Of a DNA stretch of 35,425 bases, positions 27,604-35,425 are shown piece after piece (within the stretch, counting starts at the first letter, position 1; each line of letters starts with the position of its first letter). The DNA comes from Bacillota bacterium (GTDB lineage: Bacteria > Bacillota > Clostridia > Acetivibrionales > JAMNYG01), in NCBI GenBank assembly GCA_023622945.1, contig JAMNYG010000204.1:1-35425 (forward strand). The letters run 5' to 3'. The notes beneath the pieces are model-generated. The model was not told the origin of the DNA, did no database searches, and saw only the letters and a program-made list of their open reading frames with translations. Position numbers and translations under genes: made by a program.

Positions 27604-27634
27604 ATACCTTAGTTTTAAAAAATATCCCTTTTCT

Positions 27635-27665
27635 GAAGAATTGCTTTGTTGTTTGAGAACCGTCC
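27635..27665. repeat. REP-like core, copy 3
   Basis: GAAGAATTGCTTTG then TTTGAGAACCGTCC matches the reverse complement of copy 1 (10857-10907) at most positions. With the GGGACAC hairpin at 27585 it forms a partial copy of the same element. Confidence 0.65.
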
Positions 27666-27679
27666 TGGTTACTTAGATT

Positions 27680-27755
27680 TTATATTCCTTTAACCATTCC
27701 TGTTTATGTTTCTTTTCACGTGTCCATGTTTCTTTTTATGTTCCTATGTTTCCTT
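27680..27755. repeat. Tandem repeat, 20-21 bp, running out of the mlpA 3' end
   Basis: Read on the minus strand, three units carry AAAGGAAACATAGG, AAAAGAAACATGG and AAAAGAAACATAAACAGG. The first unit is the last codons of the M16 peptidase, and the others continue past the stop. Confidence 0.65.
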
Positions 27756-28977
27756 TCATAGCCCCAACCAGGGACATGCTCATTCTCTTGCTGTCAAAGA
27801 TTCTGTTTATCGTGTTATGAACGCTTTCCATGTTAACATCTTCAATCTTTTGCAATATCTCTTCGGGAGTATGTATATATCCAAGCAACAGTTCTGACTT
27901 TCCGATGCTGTTCATCCTGCTGCTAGTGCTTTCCAAACCAAGCATATAGCTGCCTTTAAGCTGCTCTTTTGATTTTGCAAGTTCATCATGGTCGATACCC
28001 TTTTTTAAGAGGATATCAATCTCATCAAGAATGAGTTCCAAAACAATGTCAAGATGGTTTGGGTTCATGCCTGCATATATGGTAAACAAACCAGCACGTT
28101 TATATGAAGAGGGGTATGAATATATCGAATAAACAAGGCCGGTCTCTTCGCGGATCTTCTGGAAAAGACGGGAGCTCATACCTCCCCCCAAAATGTTGTT
28201 TACAGCAAGCAGGGAATAAAGATCCTTGTCTCCGTGTTCCATTCCTTCGAAACCAAGACACAGGTGAACTTGCTCAATATCCTTTTCCTTTACTACTTTG
28301 CCGGGGATGAAATTCACTGCGTTATAATCAGTAACGACAGTTCCTTTACGGTTCCAGCCTCCAAAATACCTGGTCAATGTATCTATAAGATGGTTTTCAT
28401 CAAAATTTCCTGCTGCCGATATGATGATATTCTGAGGCGTATACATTTGTTCCATGTATTCTATAATCCTGTCCCTGGTGATGTCCTCCAGGCACTCCTT
28501 GGTGCCAAGAATAGGATATCCCAAAGGATCACCGTTCCATACGGCTTCAGATAAAAGATCATGCACCAGGTCTTCAGGGGAATCTTCATACATGCTGATT
28601 TCCTCAAGTATTACTCTTTTTTCGGTATCAATATCTTTTTTGTCAAACTTGGAGTTAAAAAGCATGTCAGCCAATACATCCACGGCTATATCCATATGCT
28701 CATCAAGAGTTTTTGTATAGAAGCATGTGCACTCCTTGCCTGTAAAAGCGTTTATCTGTCCTCCAAGATTGTCAATACAGGCTGCAATTTCTTTTGCGCT
28801 CCTTTTATTTGTCCCCTTAAACAGCATATGCTCTATAAAGTGGGAAATCCCATTGTTAGTGCTGTTTTCATTTCTGGAGCCGGTACCGACCCATATACCG
28901 ATGGATATGGATCTGACAAACGGAATCCTTTCATAAACCACTCTTATACCATTATCCAAAATGACTTTTTTATACAT
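27736..28977 (-). CDS. mlpA: M16-family zinc peptidase (processing-peptidase-like)
   Basis: A 413-residue single-chain M16B peptidase, the size of mitochondrial-processing-peptidase-like bacterial proteins. The inverted zinc motif HxxEH is at 46-50 (ISHFIEHMLFKGT), with the downstream Glu in EKRVILEEISMYEDSPEDL as third ligand. The second domain contains the R-Y-type motif region NNILGGGMSSRLFQKIREE, diagnostic of the family. It lies after rpsO-pnp exactly as mlpA/ymxG does in Bacillus. ATG 28977 follows GGAGGGAAT. The role is uncharacterised in clostridia; a cytosolic peptidase is inferred since no signal peptide is present. The last codons form the first unit of a tandem repeat. Confidence 0.93.
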   Translation of the reverse strand: MYKKVILDNGIRVVYERIPFVRSISIGIWVGTGSRNENSTNNGISHFIEHMLFKGTNKRSAKEIAACIDNLGGQINAFTGKECTCFYTKTLDEHMDIAVDVLADMLFNSKFDKKDIDTEKRVILEEISMYEDSPEDLVHDLLSEAVWNGDPLGYPILGTKECLEDITRDRIIEYMEQMYTPQNIIISAAGNFDENHLIDTLTRYFGGWNRKGTVVTDYNAVNFIPGKVVKEKDIEQVHLCLGFEGMEHGDKDLYSLLAVNNILGGGMSSRLFQKIREETGLVYSIYSYPSSYKRAGLFTIYAGMNPNHLDIVLELILDEIDILLKKGIDHDELAKSKEQLKGSYMLGLESTSSRMNSIGKSELLLGYIHTPEEILQKIEDVNMESVHNTINRIFDSKRMSMSLVGAMKGNIGT

Positions 28978-29040
28978 ATTCCCTCCGGTATGTAAAAATT
29001 TTATTTACGAATGAATTAATGCTTTCATATCTTTCGTATA

Positions 29041-29120
29041 TTTAATGAGCGTTACTTGTATTATGTTTAATGAATGTTACATAATGCCTGTACTTAATGG
29101 TGTTACTCAATACTTGTATA
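29041..29120. repeat. Tandem repeat, about 25-27 bp, three units
   Basis: TTTAATGAGCGTTACTTGTA (29041), TTTAATGAATGTTACATAAT (29066) and CTTAATGGTGTTACTCAATA (29093) start successive units in the 307-nt spacer between pnp and mlpA. Apart from the pnp terminator, nothing else is seen there. Confidence 0.6.
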
Positions 29121-29219
29121 TAATTAATCTCACTTAATATTTCACCTGCATAACATCGTTATTATATTTTCCAAGCAACTGTTATGATATTTCACCAAAT
29201 TGCCGTATAAATAAACAAT

Positions 29220-29246
29220 GAGCGTAAACCAGACCTGTCTACGCTC
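29220..29246 (-). terminator. Likely terminator of pnp
   Basis: GAGCGTA and TACGCTC form a 7-bp stem 39 bases past the pnp stop, with a 13-nt loop, followed on the minus strand by ATTGTTTATTTA. The T-tract is interrupted, so efficiency is uncertain. Confidence 0.5.
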
Positions 29247-29284
29247 TATCGGTGAAACATATTACTCTCTTTTGGCATTATCCC

Positions 29285-31387
29285 TTATTTTTTCTCCACC
29301 AACGGCAACGCATCTTTTCTTGAAAGGTTGACTCTTCCCTGCTTGTCTATCTCAATAACCTTAACCAGTATTTCATCCCCTACATTGACGACGTCTTCAA
29401 CCTTTTTAACTCTCTTGCTGTCAAGCTTGGATATATGAACCAACCCTTCCTTGCCGGGCAGAAACTCCACAAATGCACCAAAAGGAGTAGTCCTCACAAC
29501 TTTACCCAAATAAACAGTGCCAGGCACCACTTCCCGACCGATACCTTCAATTATCTTGATTGCTCTCATGCCTGCAGCTTCATCGGAAGTGAACACATAA
29601 ACCCTTCCGTTATCTTCAATATCGATTTTAACTCCGGTTTCGGCGATTATCTTGTTTATCATTTTACCGCCGGGGCCGATAACATCTCTGATCTTGTCGG
29701 GATCGATGTTTGTTGTAAATATCCTGGGTGCATATGGTGACAGGTGTTTTCTCACTTCAGGTATTGCTTTCAGTATTATATTGTCAATTATATAAATGCG
29801 GCCTTTTCTGGTAAGTTCAAATGCATCTGCAATAATTTCTTCTGTAAGCCCGTCCACCTTTATGTCCATCTGTATGGCGGTGATGCCTTTTTTGGTTCCC
29901 GCCACCTTAAAGTCCATGTCTCCGTAAAAGTCTTCCACTCCCTGTATATCTATGAAAGTGACATAGTTTTTGGGATTCTCCTCATCGATTACCAATCCCG
30001 CGGAAATTCCGGCAACAGGAGCCTTAATCGGCACACCTCCGTCCATAAGAGCCAGGGTGCTTCCGCATACACTTCCCTGGGAAGTTGAACCGTTGGACAT
30101 CAATACTTCCGATACCAGCCTTATGGCATAAGGGAATTCATCTTCGCCGGGTATTACCGGTTCCAAAGCCCTTTCAGCCAGTGCGCCGTGCCCTATCTCC
30201 CTGCGGCCCGGACCCCTGGCAGGCTTGGCTTCGCCCACGCTGTATCCCGGGAAGTTATAATGATGCATATATCTCTTGGTCTCCTCAAGATCTATTCCGT
30301 CCAGCATCTGGACATCTCCAAGGGCACCAAGCGTAAGAGTTGTAAGTATCTGTGTCTGTCCTCTCTGGAAAAGACCTGAGCCGTGGGTCCTGGGGAGAAT
30401 TCCTACTTCTGCATGCATGGGTCTGATTTCATCAAGCTTTCTCCCGTCAACCCTCTTGCCTTCCTTGATTATATATTCTCTGACCACTTTCCTCTCCAGC
30501 TTATATATAGCTTCCTGAATCATCGCTTCCTGCTCTGGAAAAGCCTCTGCAAGATGCTGCTTGACTTCCTCTGTAAGCTTTGCAACGTTCTCGTCTCTTA
30601 CCTGTTTGTCAACGGCCAGAACGGCTTGTCTCATCTTTTCATATGCAAATTCCTTAACCGCGTTGAAAATTTCTTCAGGTACTTCAAAAGACATATACTC
30701 AAACTTCGGTTTCCCTACTTCCTTAACAATACCCTCTATGAATTCCACGATTTTTTTGATCTCAGCATGTCCGATTCGTATGGCTTCAAGCATCTTTTCC
30801 TCAGTTACTTCATTGGCTCCGGCTTCAATCATGGTTATTTTTTCCCTGGTTCCGGCCAGGGTGACATACATCTGACTCTTTTCCCTTTGGGAGGTGGTCG
30901 GGTTTATTACAACCTCACCATCTACAAGACCAAGAATAACCGCGCCTATTGGTCCGTTAAACGGTATGTCGGAAATGGACAGTGCTGCGGAAGTACCTAT
31001 CATTGCAGCAAGTTCCGGCGAGTTATCCTGGTCAACCGATAATACGGTATTGACTATTACTACATCATTTCTGAGATCTTTTGGGAAAAGAGGCCTGATA
31101 GGCCTGTCTATAACCCTTGCCGTCAGTATTGCTTTCTCAGAAGGTTTTCCTTCCCTCTTTATAAACCCTCCGGGTATTCTCCCTACCGAATACAGTCTTT
31201 CTTCATAATCCACGCTCAAAGGAAAAAAATCTATACCTTCCCTCGGTTCTGCAGATGCAGTTGCAGTGGAAAGCACCACGGTGTCGCCGTATCTAACCAA
31301 GACCGAACCGTTTGCCAGCTGAGCCAACTGTCCTGTTTCCAATGTTAAAGTTCTTCCTGCCAGCTCCATACTGAAAGTTCTTCGCAT
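29285..31387 (-). CDS. pnp: Polynucleotide phosphorylase
   Basis: Phosphorolytic 3'-5' exoribonuclease, a trimer that degrades mRNA using phosphate. The 700 residues follow the standard order: first RNase PH domain, an all-helical linker, the second (catalytic) RNase PH domain with [20 protein letters not shown]-like sequence and [19 protein letters not shown], a KH domain with [15 protein letters not shown], and a C-terminal S1 domain ([20 protein letters not shown]). It follows rpsO, a nearly universal pairing. The GAGGAGG site lies nine bases before ATG 31387. The leader holds a long hairpin at 31411-31498 that could mediate autoregulation. Length and motifs are all ordinary. Confidence 0.98.
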   Translation of the reverse strand: MRRTFSMELAGRTLTLETGQLAQLANGSVLVRYGDTVVLSTATASAEPREGIDFFPLSVDYEERLYSVGRIPGGFIKREGKPSEKAILTARVIDRPIRPLFPKDLRNDVVIVNTVLSVDQDNSPELAAMIGTSAALSISDIPFNGPIGAVILGLVDGEVVINPTTSQREKSQMYVTLAGTREKITMIEAGANEVTEEKMLEAIRIGHAEIKKIVEFIEGIVKEVGKPKFEYMSFEVPEEIFNAVKEFAYEKMRQAVLAVDKQVRDENVAKLTEEVKQHLAEAFPEQEAMIQEAIYKLERKVVREYIIKEGKRVDGRKLDEIRPMHAEVGILPRTHGSGLFQRGQTQILTTLTLGALGDVQMLDGIDLEETKRYMHHYNFPGYSVGEAKPARGPGRREIGHGALAERALEPVIPGEDEFPYAIRLVSEVLMSNGSTSQGSVCGSTLALMDGGVPIKAPVAGISAGLVIDEENPKNYVTFIDIQGVEDFYGDMDFKVAGTKKGITAIQMDIKVDGLTEEIIADAFELTRKGRIYIIDNIILKAIPEVRKHLSPYAPRIFTTNIDPDKIRDVIGPGGKMINKIIAETGVKIDIEDNGRVYVFTSDEAAGMRAIKIIEGIGREVVPGTVYLGKVVRTTPFGAFVEFLPGKEGLVHISKLDSKRVKKVEDVVNVGDEILVKVIEIDKQGRVNLSRKDALPLVEKK

Positions 31388-31410
31388 CTAAAAATGCCTC
31401 CTCATCTGAA

Positions 31411-31510
31411 TAAACCGCAGACTGTAGCAAGTAGATTCTGCGCCAAAACCTTTTTCAGGCATTTGACGTACAATCTACATTCTACCGCCTGCAGTTTATC
31501 GTTTATTGTA
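31411..31510 (-). promoter_or_regulatory. Long hairpin at the 5' end of the pnp leader, with -10 box
   Basis: The 27-nt arms 31472-31498 and 31411-31437 pair with about six mismatches around a 34-nt loop (arm ends AATCTACATTCTACC / GTAGCAAGTAGATT). TACAAT at 31510-31505 would place a transcript start within a base or two of the hairpin's foot; its -35 is only T-rich. In E. coli a comparable pnp leader hairpin is cut by RNase III and used for autoregulation; the parallel here is inference. Confidence 0.6.
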
Positions 31511-31593
31511 TTATTTCACAAAAAAAATTAAATATAATCATTACGGGATATGCGTTATTTCATAATACGAGAAACCCTGTAACCAACCTGGAT

Positions 31594-31622
31594 TTAAAAA
31601 ATGAGCGGCTTCTCCGCTCACT
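31594..31622 (-). terminator. Intrinsic terminator after rpsO
   Basis: On the minus strand TGAGCGG-AGAAG-CCGCTCA is followed by TTTTTTAAATC, starting four bases past the rpsO stop. Read-through would feed pnp. Confidence 0.85.
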
Positions 31623-31623
31623 T

Positions 31624-31884
31624 TTAATACCTTAGATTAAGTTTTTCAATTATGGCACGGTATCTCTCGATATCCTTTTTCTGAAGGTAATTGAGCAGTC
31701 CTCTTCTCTGACCTACCATTTTGAGCAAGCCTCTTCTCGAATGATGATCCTTTTTATGAATCTTCAAATGCTCATTCAAGTGATTAATTCTTGCAGTCAG
31801 AAGAGCAATCTGCACTTCAGGAGACCCTGTGTCATTCTCATGAAGTTTGTACTTGTTAATAATTTCAGTTTTTGATTCCTTCAT
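31624..31884 (-). CDS. rpsO: Ribosomal protein S15
   Basis: Primary 16S rRNA-binding protein of the small subunit platform. The 86 residues match the family closely: [20 protein letters not shown] near 15-35, [20 protein letters not shown] near 44-63, and [12 protein letters not shown] at the end. ATG 31884 follows AAGGAGG. A consensus sigma-A promoter lies about 110 bases upstream and a terminator directly downstream. The long, GC-rich leader may carry the S15 autoregulatory structure known in other bacteria. Confidence 0.98.
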   Translation of the reverse strand: MKESKTEIINKYKLHENDTGSPEVQIALLTARINHLNEHLKIHKKDHHSRRGLLKMVGQRRGLLNYLQKKDIERYRAIIEKLNLRY

Positions 31885-31899
31885 CGTGAAAAATCCTCC

Positions 31900-31960
31900 T
31901 TACCCAGAATCGCCATCAGCCAGGAATCCGGCCGGAGTCCTCCGAAATCCGAGCAGATGG
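31900..31960 (-). promoter_or_regulatory. Candidate S15 autoregulatory leader
   Basis: This GC-rich stretch of the rpsO leader stands out from the AT-rich surroundings. It has self-complementary blocks (CGGA-GGAC-TCCG, CCGGCCGG, and GGATT/AATCC pairings) ending near the Shine-Dalgarno. S15 leaders in several phyla fold to bind S15; membership in a known class cannot be judged by eye. Confidence 0.35.
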
Positions 31961-31994
31961 TTAATTATACACATGTTAATCAGTGCACTAGAGT

Positions 31995-32023
31995 ATTGTA
32001 ACATATAACTAGGAAAATGTAAA
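31995..32023 (-). promoter_or_regulatory. Sigma-A promoter of rpsO
   Basis: TTTACA (32023-32018) and TACAAT (32000-31995) on the minus strand are separated by exactly 17 bases. The predicted leader to ATG 31884 is about 105 nt. Confidence 0.8.
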
Positions 32024-32164
32024 TATCTAGTTTGGAACTTAAGAATATACCATTCTTATTTTGTCGCCAAATCATATATATTATTCCTGTATGATTATAC
32101 AGGTTCGCCCTTTTCTATTATATAACCTGTTTCTTTCCAGGTGTATAAGTTATTACTCTCAAAG

Positions 32165-32215
32165 AATTATACATTATCATTAATTGTACATTATCACGAA
32201 TTATACATCATCATG
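32165..32215. repeat. Tandem repeat, 17 bp, three units
   Basis: AATTATACATTATCATT, AATTGTACATTATCACG and AATTATACATCATCATG follow each other with an exact 17-nt period. They lie in the 480-nt spacer between divergent rpsO and cotJA. The remainder of that spacer is AT-rich, and I found no clear SigE promoter for cotJ. Confidence 0.75.
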
Positions 32216-32367
32216 ATTTCTCAAGTTCACTGTATTCATTCAGGTTTATAAAAGCACATTTTTGTTTTTCATATATGTCTTCCGCATAAAACACCATTCT
32301 TAAGAACAGTTTTAGCCTCATGAACATATTATGTAAATAAAAGTAACCGATGCGGGAGGATTTTATT

Positions 32368-32571
32368 ATGATACAGCCTACGCTTGACATTTGCAATATG
32401 CTATACAATAACCCTGCTTTTTTTACAGGACCAAAACTGGCCCATGCATATGTTCCTTTTCAGCAGCTTGTTTGCGTATATCCCCCTATGAAAGGGCTTG
32501 AAAGGGGTACAATTTTCCCTGAACTGGACAGACCTTTTGGTATTGATCCTGAGTACACAGCCGATGCTTAA
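32368..32571 (+). CDS. cotJA: Spore coat protein CotJA
   Basis: First gene of the cotJABC operon, which builds an inner spore-coat component in the mother cell. The 67-residue protein is Pro/Tyr-rich, with LAHAYVPFQQLVCVYPPMKG and RGTIFPELDRPFG, the hallmark of CotJA. ATG 32368 follows GGGAGGA by eight bases; the upstream in-frame start at 32350 has no site. It precedes cotJB by 15 bases. In Bacillus the operon is SigE-dependent; no confident SigE promoter was read here. Confidence 0.93.
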   Translation: MIQPTLDICNMLYNNPAFFTGPKLAHAYVPFQQLVCVYPPMKGLERGTIFPELDRPFGIDPEYTADA

Positions 32572-32586
32572 TGGAGGTGTTTTGAA

Positions 32587-32844
32587 ATGGATGAAAACCG
32601 TGAAAAATTGTTAAGAGAAGTAATGGCTGCAGATTTTACGCTTATAGATCTGAATCTTTACCTTGATACCCATCCGACAGATCAGAGGGCAATACTCCTT
32701 TTCATTACCAGCGCCCAGAGAGCAAAGATGTTGAGAGACCAGTATGAACGCTTATATGGTCCTCTTACCGTCATGAGTTCAGGAATGGGTTGTCCATGGC
32801 CCTGGATACAGTCACCCTGGCCCTGGGAAAAGACCAGTCTTTAA
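32587..32844 (+). CDS. cotJB: Spore coat protein CotJB
   Basis: An 85-residue coat protein. Features are the conserved acidic N-terminal helix region (LLREVMAADFTLIDLNLYLDTHP), the middle QRAILLFITSAQRAKMLRDQY and the Trp/Pro-rich end CPWPWIQSPWPWEKTSL, which carries a short PWPW duplication. It lies between cotJA and cotJC with short spacers and GGAGG seven bases before the ATG. It is thought to associate with CotJA and CotJC in the coat; no enzymatic role is known. Confidence 0.93.
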   Translation: MDENREKLLREVMAADFTLIDLNLYLDTHPTDQRAILLFITSAQRAKMLRDQYERLYGPLTVMSSGMGCPWPWIQSPWPWEKTSL

Positions 32845-32880
32845 ACAACCACACACTTCAAAGCAAGGAGGTATTATGTA

Positions 32881-33486
32881 ATGTGGATATATGATAAAAA
32901 GCTGGAGTATCCGGTAAAAATAAAAAACTGCAATCCCAAGATGGCTAAATATATCATAACCCAATATGGAGGACCTGATGGAGAACTTGCAGCTTCGCTG
33001 AGATATCTCAGCCAAAGATTCAGCATGCCCACAGAAGAAGCCCGGAGCATTTTAAATGACATCGGCACCGAAGAATTGGCACACCTGGAAATAGTGGGGA
33101 CAATGGTGCACCAGCTTACAAAAGGTGTACCTGCTGACGTGCTTGAGAAAAACGGGCTTGGCGCCTATTACGCAGATCACGATCATGCCATCTATCCCAT
33201 CAGCGCAGCAGGAAACCCATGGACGGCTGAATATATACAGTCAAAGGGCGATCCGATAGCAGATTTATACGAAGACCTGGCTGCTGAACAGAAAGCAAGG
33301 GCCACCTACGAAAATCTCATTAACCTGGCAGATGACCCGGATGTCATTGAACCTTTAAAATTCCTGAGAGCAAGGGAAATAGTCCATTTCCAAAGATTTG
33401 GAGAAGCTCTGAGGATTGTGGAAGATAAGCTGGCACAAAAGAAATTCTTCATTACCAAGCCGGAATTCCTGAAAAAACGGGAGTAA
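32881..33486 (+). CDS. cotJC: Manganese-catalase-type spore coat protein CotJC
   Basis: A ferritin-like four-helix protein of the manganese catalase family, 201 residues. The di-metal ligand motifs are all present: Glu in DGELAASLRYLSQRF (near 38), Glu and His in GTEELAHLEIVGTMVHQL (near 63-67), Glu in AAEQKARATYENL (near 140) and Glu/His in RAREIVHFQRFGEAL (near 167). Peroxide removal in the spore coat is therefore plausible. The start has AAGGAGG eight bases upstream. It is the last gene of cotJABC and is followed by a terminator. Confidence 0.95.
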   Translation: MWIYDKKLEYPVKIKNCNPKMAKYIITQYGGPDGELAASLRYLSQRFSMPTEEARSILNDIGTEELAHLEIVGTMVHQLTKGVPADVLEKNGLGAYYADHDHAIYPISAAGNPWTAEYIQSKGDPIADLYEDLAAEQKARATYENLINLADDPDVIEPLKFLRAREIVHFQRFGEALRIVEDKLAQKKFFITKPEFLKKRE

Positions 33487-33562
33487 AACTGAGAAATTAA
33501 AAAAGTTGCGTATGAAAAAAATCGGCAACAATAGCCTTGCTTCGCTGGGCCAATCTTCTAAA

Positions 33563-33592
33563 AAGGCATCCTTTTGGATGTCTTGGTTTTTT
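33563..33592 (+). terminator. Terminator of cotJABC
   Basis: AAGGCATCC-TTTT-GGATGTCTT forms a 9-bp stem with one G-T pair, then GGTTTTTTAC. It lies about 75 bases past the cotJC stop. Confidence 0.75.
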
Positions 33593-33730
33593 ACATAAAA
33601 CCACCCTGTTTAAAAGTCAACCATGGTTTACGAGTATTTTATCTTTATTTGAAAACAATATTTAACTCCAAAAAAGTCTGCACAATTGAAGTAAAGAAGC
33701 AATAGATAATGGCCAGCGAAGAAAACATTC

Positions 33731-35017
33731 TTAAGCTCCTGCATGATGCATTGCATGTTCTGCGGCATTCTTTAAAGCATTCTCAATAAAATTCTGATAT
33801 TCGGTATATGCCTTTTCCTGAGCGGTTTTTCGTGTTTCATTTATTCTGTCAATATTATCTTTCAGCACCATTAATATTGTATCATCTATAGCCATCTCAT
33901 CAGCCATCTTATCCATTATCCTGATTGCAGAGTCGGTTTCCATGCCTTTTCTGTAAGGTCTGTCCTCCGTCAATGCGGTGAAGATATCTGAAACTGCCAT
34001 TATTCTTGCTCCTATGGAAAGACCCTTGTCTTTTATATGGAACGGATAACCTTCTCCGTTTAAGCGTTCATGGTGAAAGCTGGCATACTCCTTTATATCT
34101 TCAAAACCGCGTATGTTGTCCAGCACCCTGTAAGTGTAATAAGTATGGCTTTTAATCAGGTTATATTCTTCCGCATCGAGCTTTCCGTTCTTTTCAAGTA
34201 TTTCGGTGGGTACTGCAAGTTTCCCCAAATCATGCAGATGTCCGGAAATTTTCAGCTTTCTGCACTCATCTTCGTTTAATCCGAGGCATTTTCCCAGTTC
34301 CTGCGCAACTGCTGCAACTCCGCTTGAGTGGGTGGAAGTAAATCTGCTTCTGAAATCGATAATTTTTTCGAACAGCCCGGCAATCTCCTCTATTTCATCG
34401 AATTCCAAAGTGTCGTGAATCGGTATAAACCTCTTGTGTTCAAAAAACTTGTCATCCTGTATACTCAGCCAGAATGCCTCAATCTTTGAAAGGGATATAA
34501 ACTCCCTCACCAATTCGGGTGAGAACATTCTTTCGGATTGCATCAGAATTTGTTCAACAATTCTTTCTGACTGTCCCAGTATTTCCTTGTTTCTGTCACA
34601 TAAGACATCTATTCTGTCTGACAGATGAAGAATATGGCTTTCAATGGGAATTTTGATGCCAAGAGCCTCATATTCGAAACGCCGGGACCAGTAAACATGA
34701 TGAAAACGTATGCAATGGGCGACTTTGGCCAGAATATTGATGCTTTTTAAGAGTTGATACCCCATTTCACAATGAAGCGAAGGATTCCGGGCTTCAAAAT
34801 GCATGGCTTCAAGTCTTTCTTTCAGGGAAAGTGCTCCGGAATCATGCAACAGACCTGAGATAAAAATATCTTTCTGTTCTTTTCTGGATAATCCTATTTG
34901 ACGAGCAATGCTTACGGCTATCCTGGCCACCCTGGAGTGGTGCCCGGTCAAAACCGGAGATACCAGGTCTATGGCATTTGATAACGCCATAACAAGATCC
35001 GTGAGCGAAATTTTCAT
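33731..35017 (-). CDS. Double-HD protein with HD-GYP domain, probable c-di-GMP phosphodiesterase
   Basis: A 428-residue protein with two HD-type domains. The first has HSRVARI near 27, LLHDSG near 57 and CIRFHH, an HD superfamily fold. The second is HD-GYP: HSSGVAAVAQELG, GHLHDLGKLAVP near 258, and HHERLNGEGYP near 314-324 (the GYP signature), which marks cyclic-di-GMP hydrolases. No membrane segment or receiver domain is seen, so the input is unknown; the first HD domain may be a degenerate sensory copy. AAGGATG lies seven bases before ATG 35017. The neighbouring PHP-type phosphatase gene is about 60 bases upstream on the same strand. Confidence 0.85.
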   Translation of the reverse strand: MKISLTDLVMALSNAIDLVSPVLTGHHSRVARIAVSIARQIGLSRKEQKDIFISGLLHDSGALSLKERLEAMHFEARNPSLHCEMGYQLLKSINILAKVAHCIRFHHVYWSRRFEYEALGIKIPIESHILHLSDRIDVLCDRNKEILGQSERIVEQILMQSERMFSPELVREFISLSKIEAFWLSIQDDKFFEHKRFIPIHDTLEFDEIEEIAGLFEKIIDFRSRFTSTHSSGVAAVAQELGKCLGLNEDECRKLKISGHLHDLGKLAVPTEILEKNGKLDAEEYNLIKSHTYYTYRVLDNIRGFEDIKEYASFHHERLNGEGYPFHIKDKGLSIGARIMAVSDIFTALTEDRPYRKGMETDSAIRIMDKMADEMAIDDTILMVLKDNIDRINETRKTAQEKAYTEYQNFIENALKNAAEHAMHHAGA

Positions 35018-35077
35018 AAGTATGCATCCTTACAAATATATTAAAAAACACAATATATCAGCATATTGCCCAAAAAT

Positions 35078-35425
35078 TTAACTGAAAATATGTGTAATTA
35101 TATCCTTTATGGCAGACATGAAAAAGGATTTGTCCGTCTTTACCATGATCGGTTCAGGAACTTCTATGCTCTCGTTGTTAATCACGGCCATACCGTTTTC
35201 AACAAAAAGTTTTAAGGCAGTATCTTTTCCTTCTCTCTCGGCTACAATCTCAAAGGCTTTTTTCAGCCTGGGAGCCCGTCCACTCATGGTGTGGGCATCC
35301 GAAGCAACAAAATGTACCATCCGGTGCTTTATTAAAGTCAGGGCTGTCTGAAAAACCTTACTGCCATACAAACCTGTCAAACTGGTGGAATTAACTTGTG
35401 CCAGTACTCCCCTTTCGACCAAATC
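35078..35425 (-). CDS. CpsB/YwqE-type tyrosine-protein phosphatase, C-terminal part
   Basis: The last 115 residues of a PHP-domain (Mn-dependent) phosphatase that dephosphorylates bacterial tyrosine kinases of exopolysaccharide synthesis. VHFVASDAHTMSGRAPRLKK carries the metal-binding SDAH motif and the conserved RxPxL. VLAQVNSTSLTGLYG is the preceding family block. The rest, including the start, lies beyond the window's right edge. The C-terminal tail (SFFMSAIKDIITHIFS) is hydrophobic. Co-directional with the HD-GYP gene. Confidence 0.82.
   Translation of the reverse strand, partial: DLVERGVLAQVNSTSLTGLYGSKVFQTALTLIKHRMVHFVASDAHTMSGRAPRLKKAFEIVAEREGKDTALKLFVENGMAVINNESIEVPEPIMVKTDKSFFMSAIKDIITHIFS

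Noticed and set aside
30383-31042. 219-codon open frame on the plus strand
   Set aside because: Exact antisense to pnp, whose family motifs are unmistakable; the plus-strand translation has no recognisable domain or ribosome site.
32211-32408. 65-codon minus-strand frame upstream of cotJA
   Set aside because: Overlaps the cotJA start and a tandem repeat, has no ribosome site and no recognisable family.

Overview
The window reads as chromosomal DNA of an anaerobic, spore-forming Firmicute, most likely a clostridial relative of the cellulolytic cluster III group. The taxonomic placement is inference. The reasons are a sporulation-type ftsK/spoIIIE, dipicolinate synthase dpaA-dpaB, a cotJABC spore-coat operon, TTG/GTG starts behind strong GGAGG sites, and moderately AT-rich DNA.

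The backbone, mostly on the minus strand, follows the Bacillus/Clostridium order rpsO, pnp, M16 peptidase (mlpA), dpaA, dpaB, then tepA, ylzJ, ftsK/spoIIIE, rny and ymdB. From memory of Bacillus subtilis, asd, dapG, dapA and rnjB lie between dpaB and tepA; none is here. Foreign or lineage-specific blocks interrupt the backbone: (1) an outward-facing chemoreceptor gene and a 260-nt palindromic element beside ftsK; (2) a 12-kb carbohydrate block at about 9.6-21.7 kb; (3) a decayed ABC sugar-importer pair (24.6-27.0 kb) and a group II intron fragment (27.2-27.6 kb) between dpaA and mlpA. At the right end are cotJABC (plus strand), a double-HD (HD-GYP) phosphodiesterase and the end of a PHP-type tyrosine phosphatase.

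The carbohydrate block encodes, in transcription order, a 12-Asp-box beta-propeller, a 1242-residue GATase-like/GH42-like protein, a UroD-superfamily protein lacking the usual zinc Cys, a GH20 hexosaminidase and an SGNH/GxDLY esterase. None of the five shows a signal peptide, so they look like an intracellular pathway for an imported, probably acetylated or amino-sugar-containing glycan. The nearby binding protein (two nonsense codons) and permease (internal deletion plus frameshift) are broken, as is a large gene next to the esterase. The pathway therefore appears to have lost its local importer.

Three patterns are not explained by genes. Almost every intergenic spacer carries its own degenerate short tandem repeat, with a different unit each time (14-39 nt), and two of them continue out of the 3' end of a coding gene. 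A dispersed REP-like palindrome (GGGGACACTTCTC...) occurs three times. Decay is frequent: ymdB, the importer genes, a YckD-like gene and others are interrupted. Regulatory signals that can be read include good sigma-A promoters for rny and rpsO, a SigK-like promoter for dpaAB, a long hairpin in the pnp leader and several intrinsic terminators.
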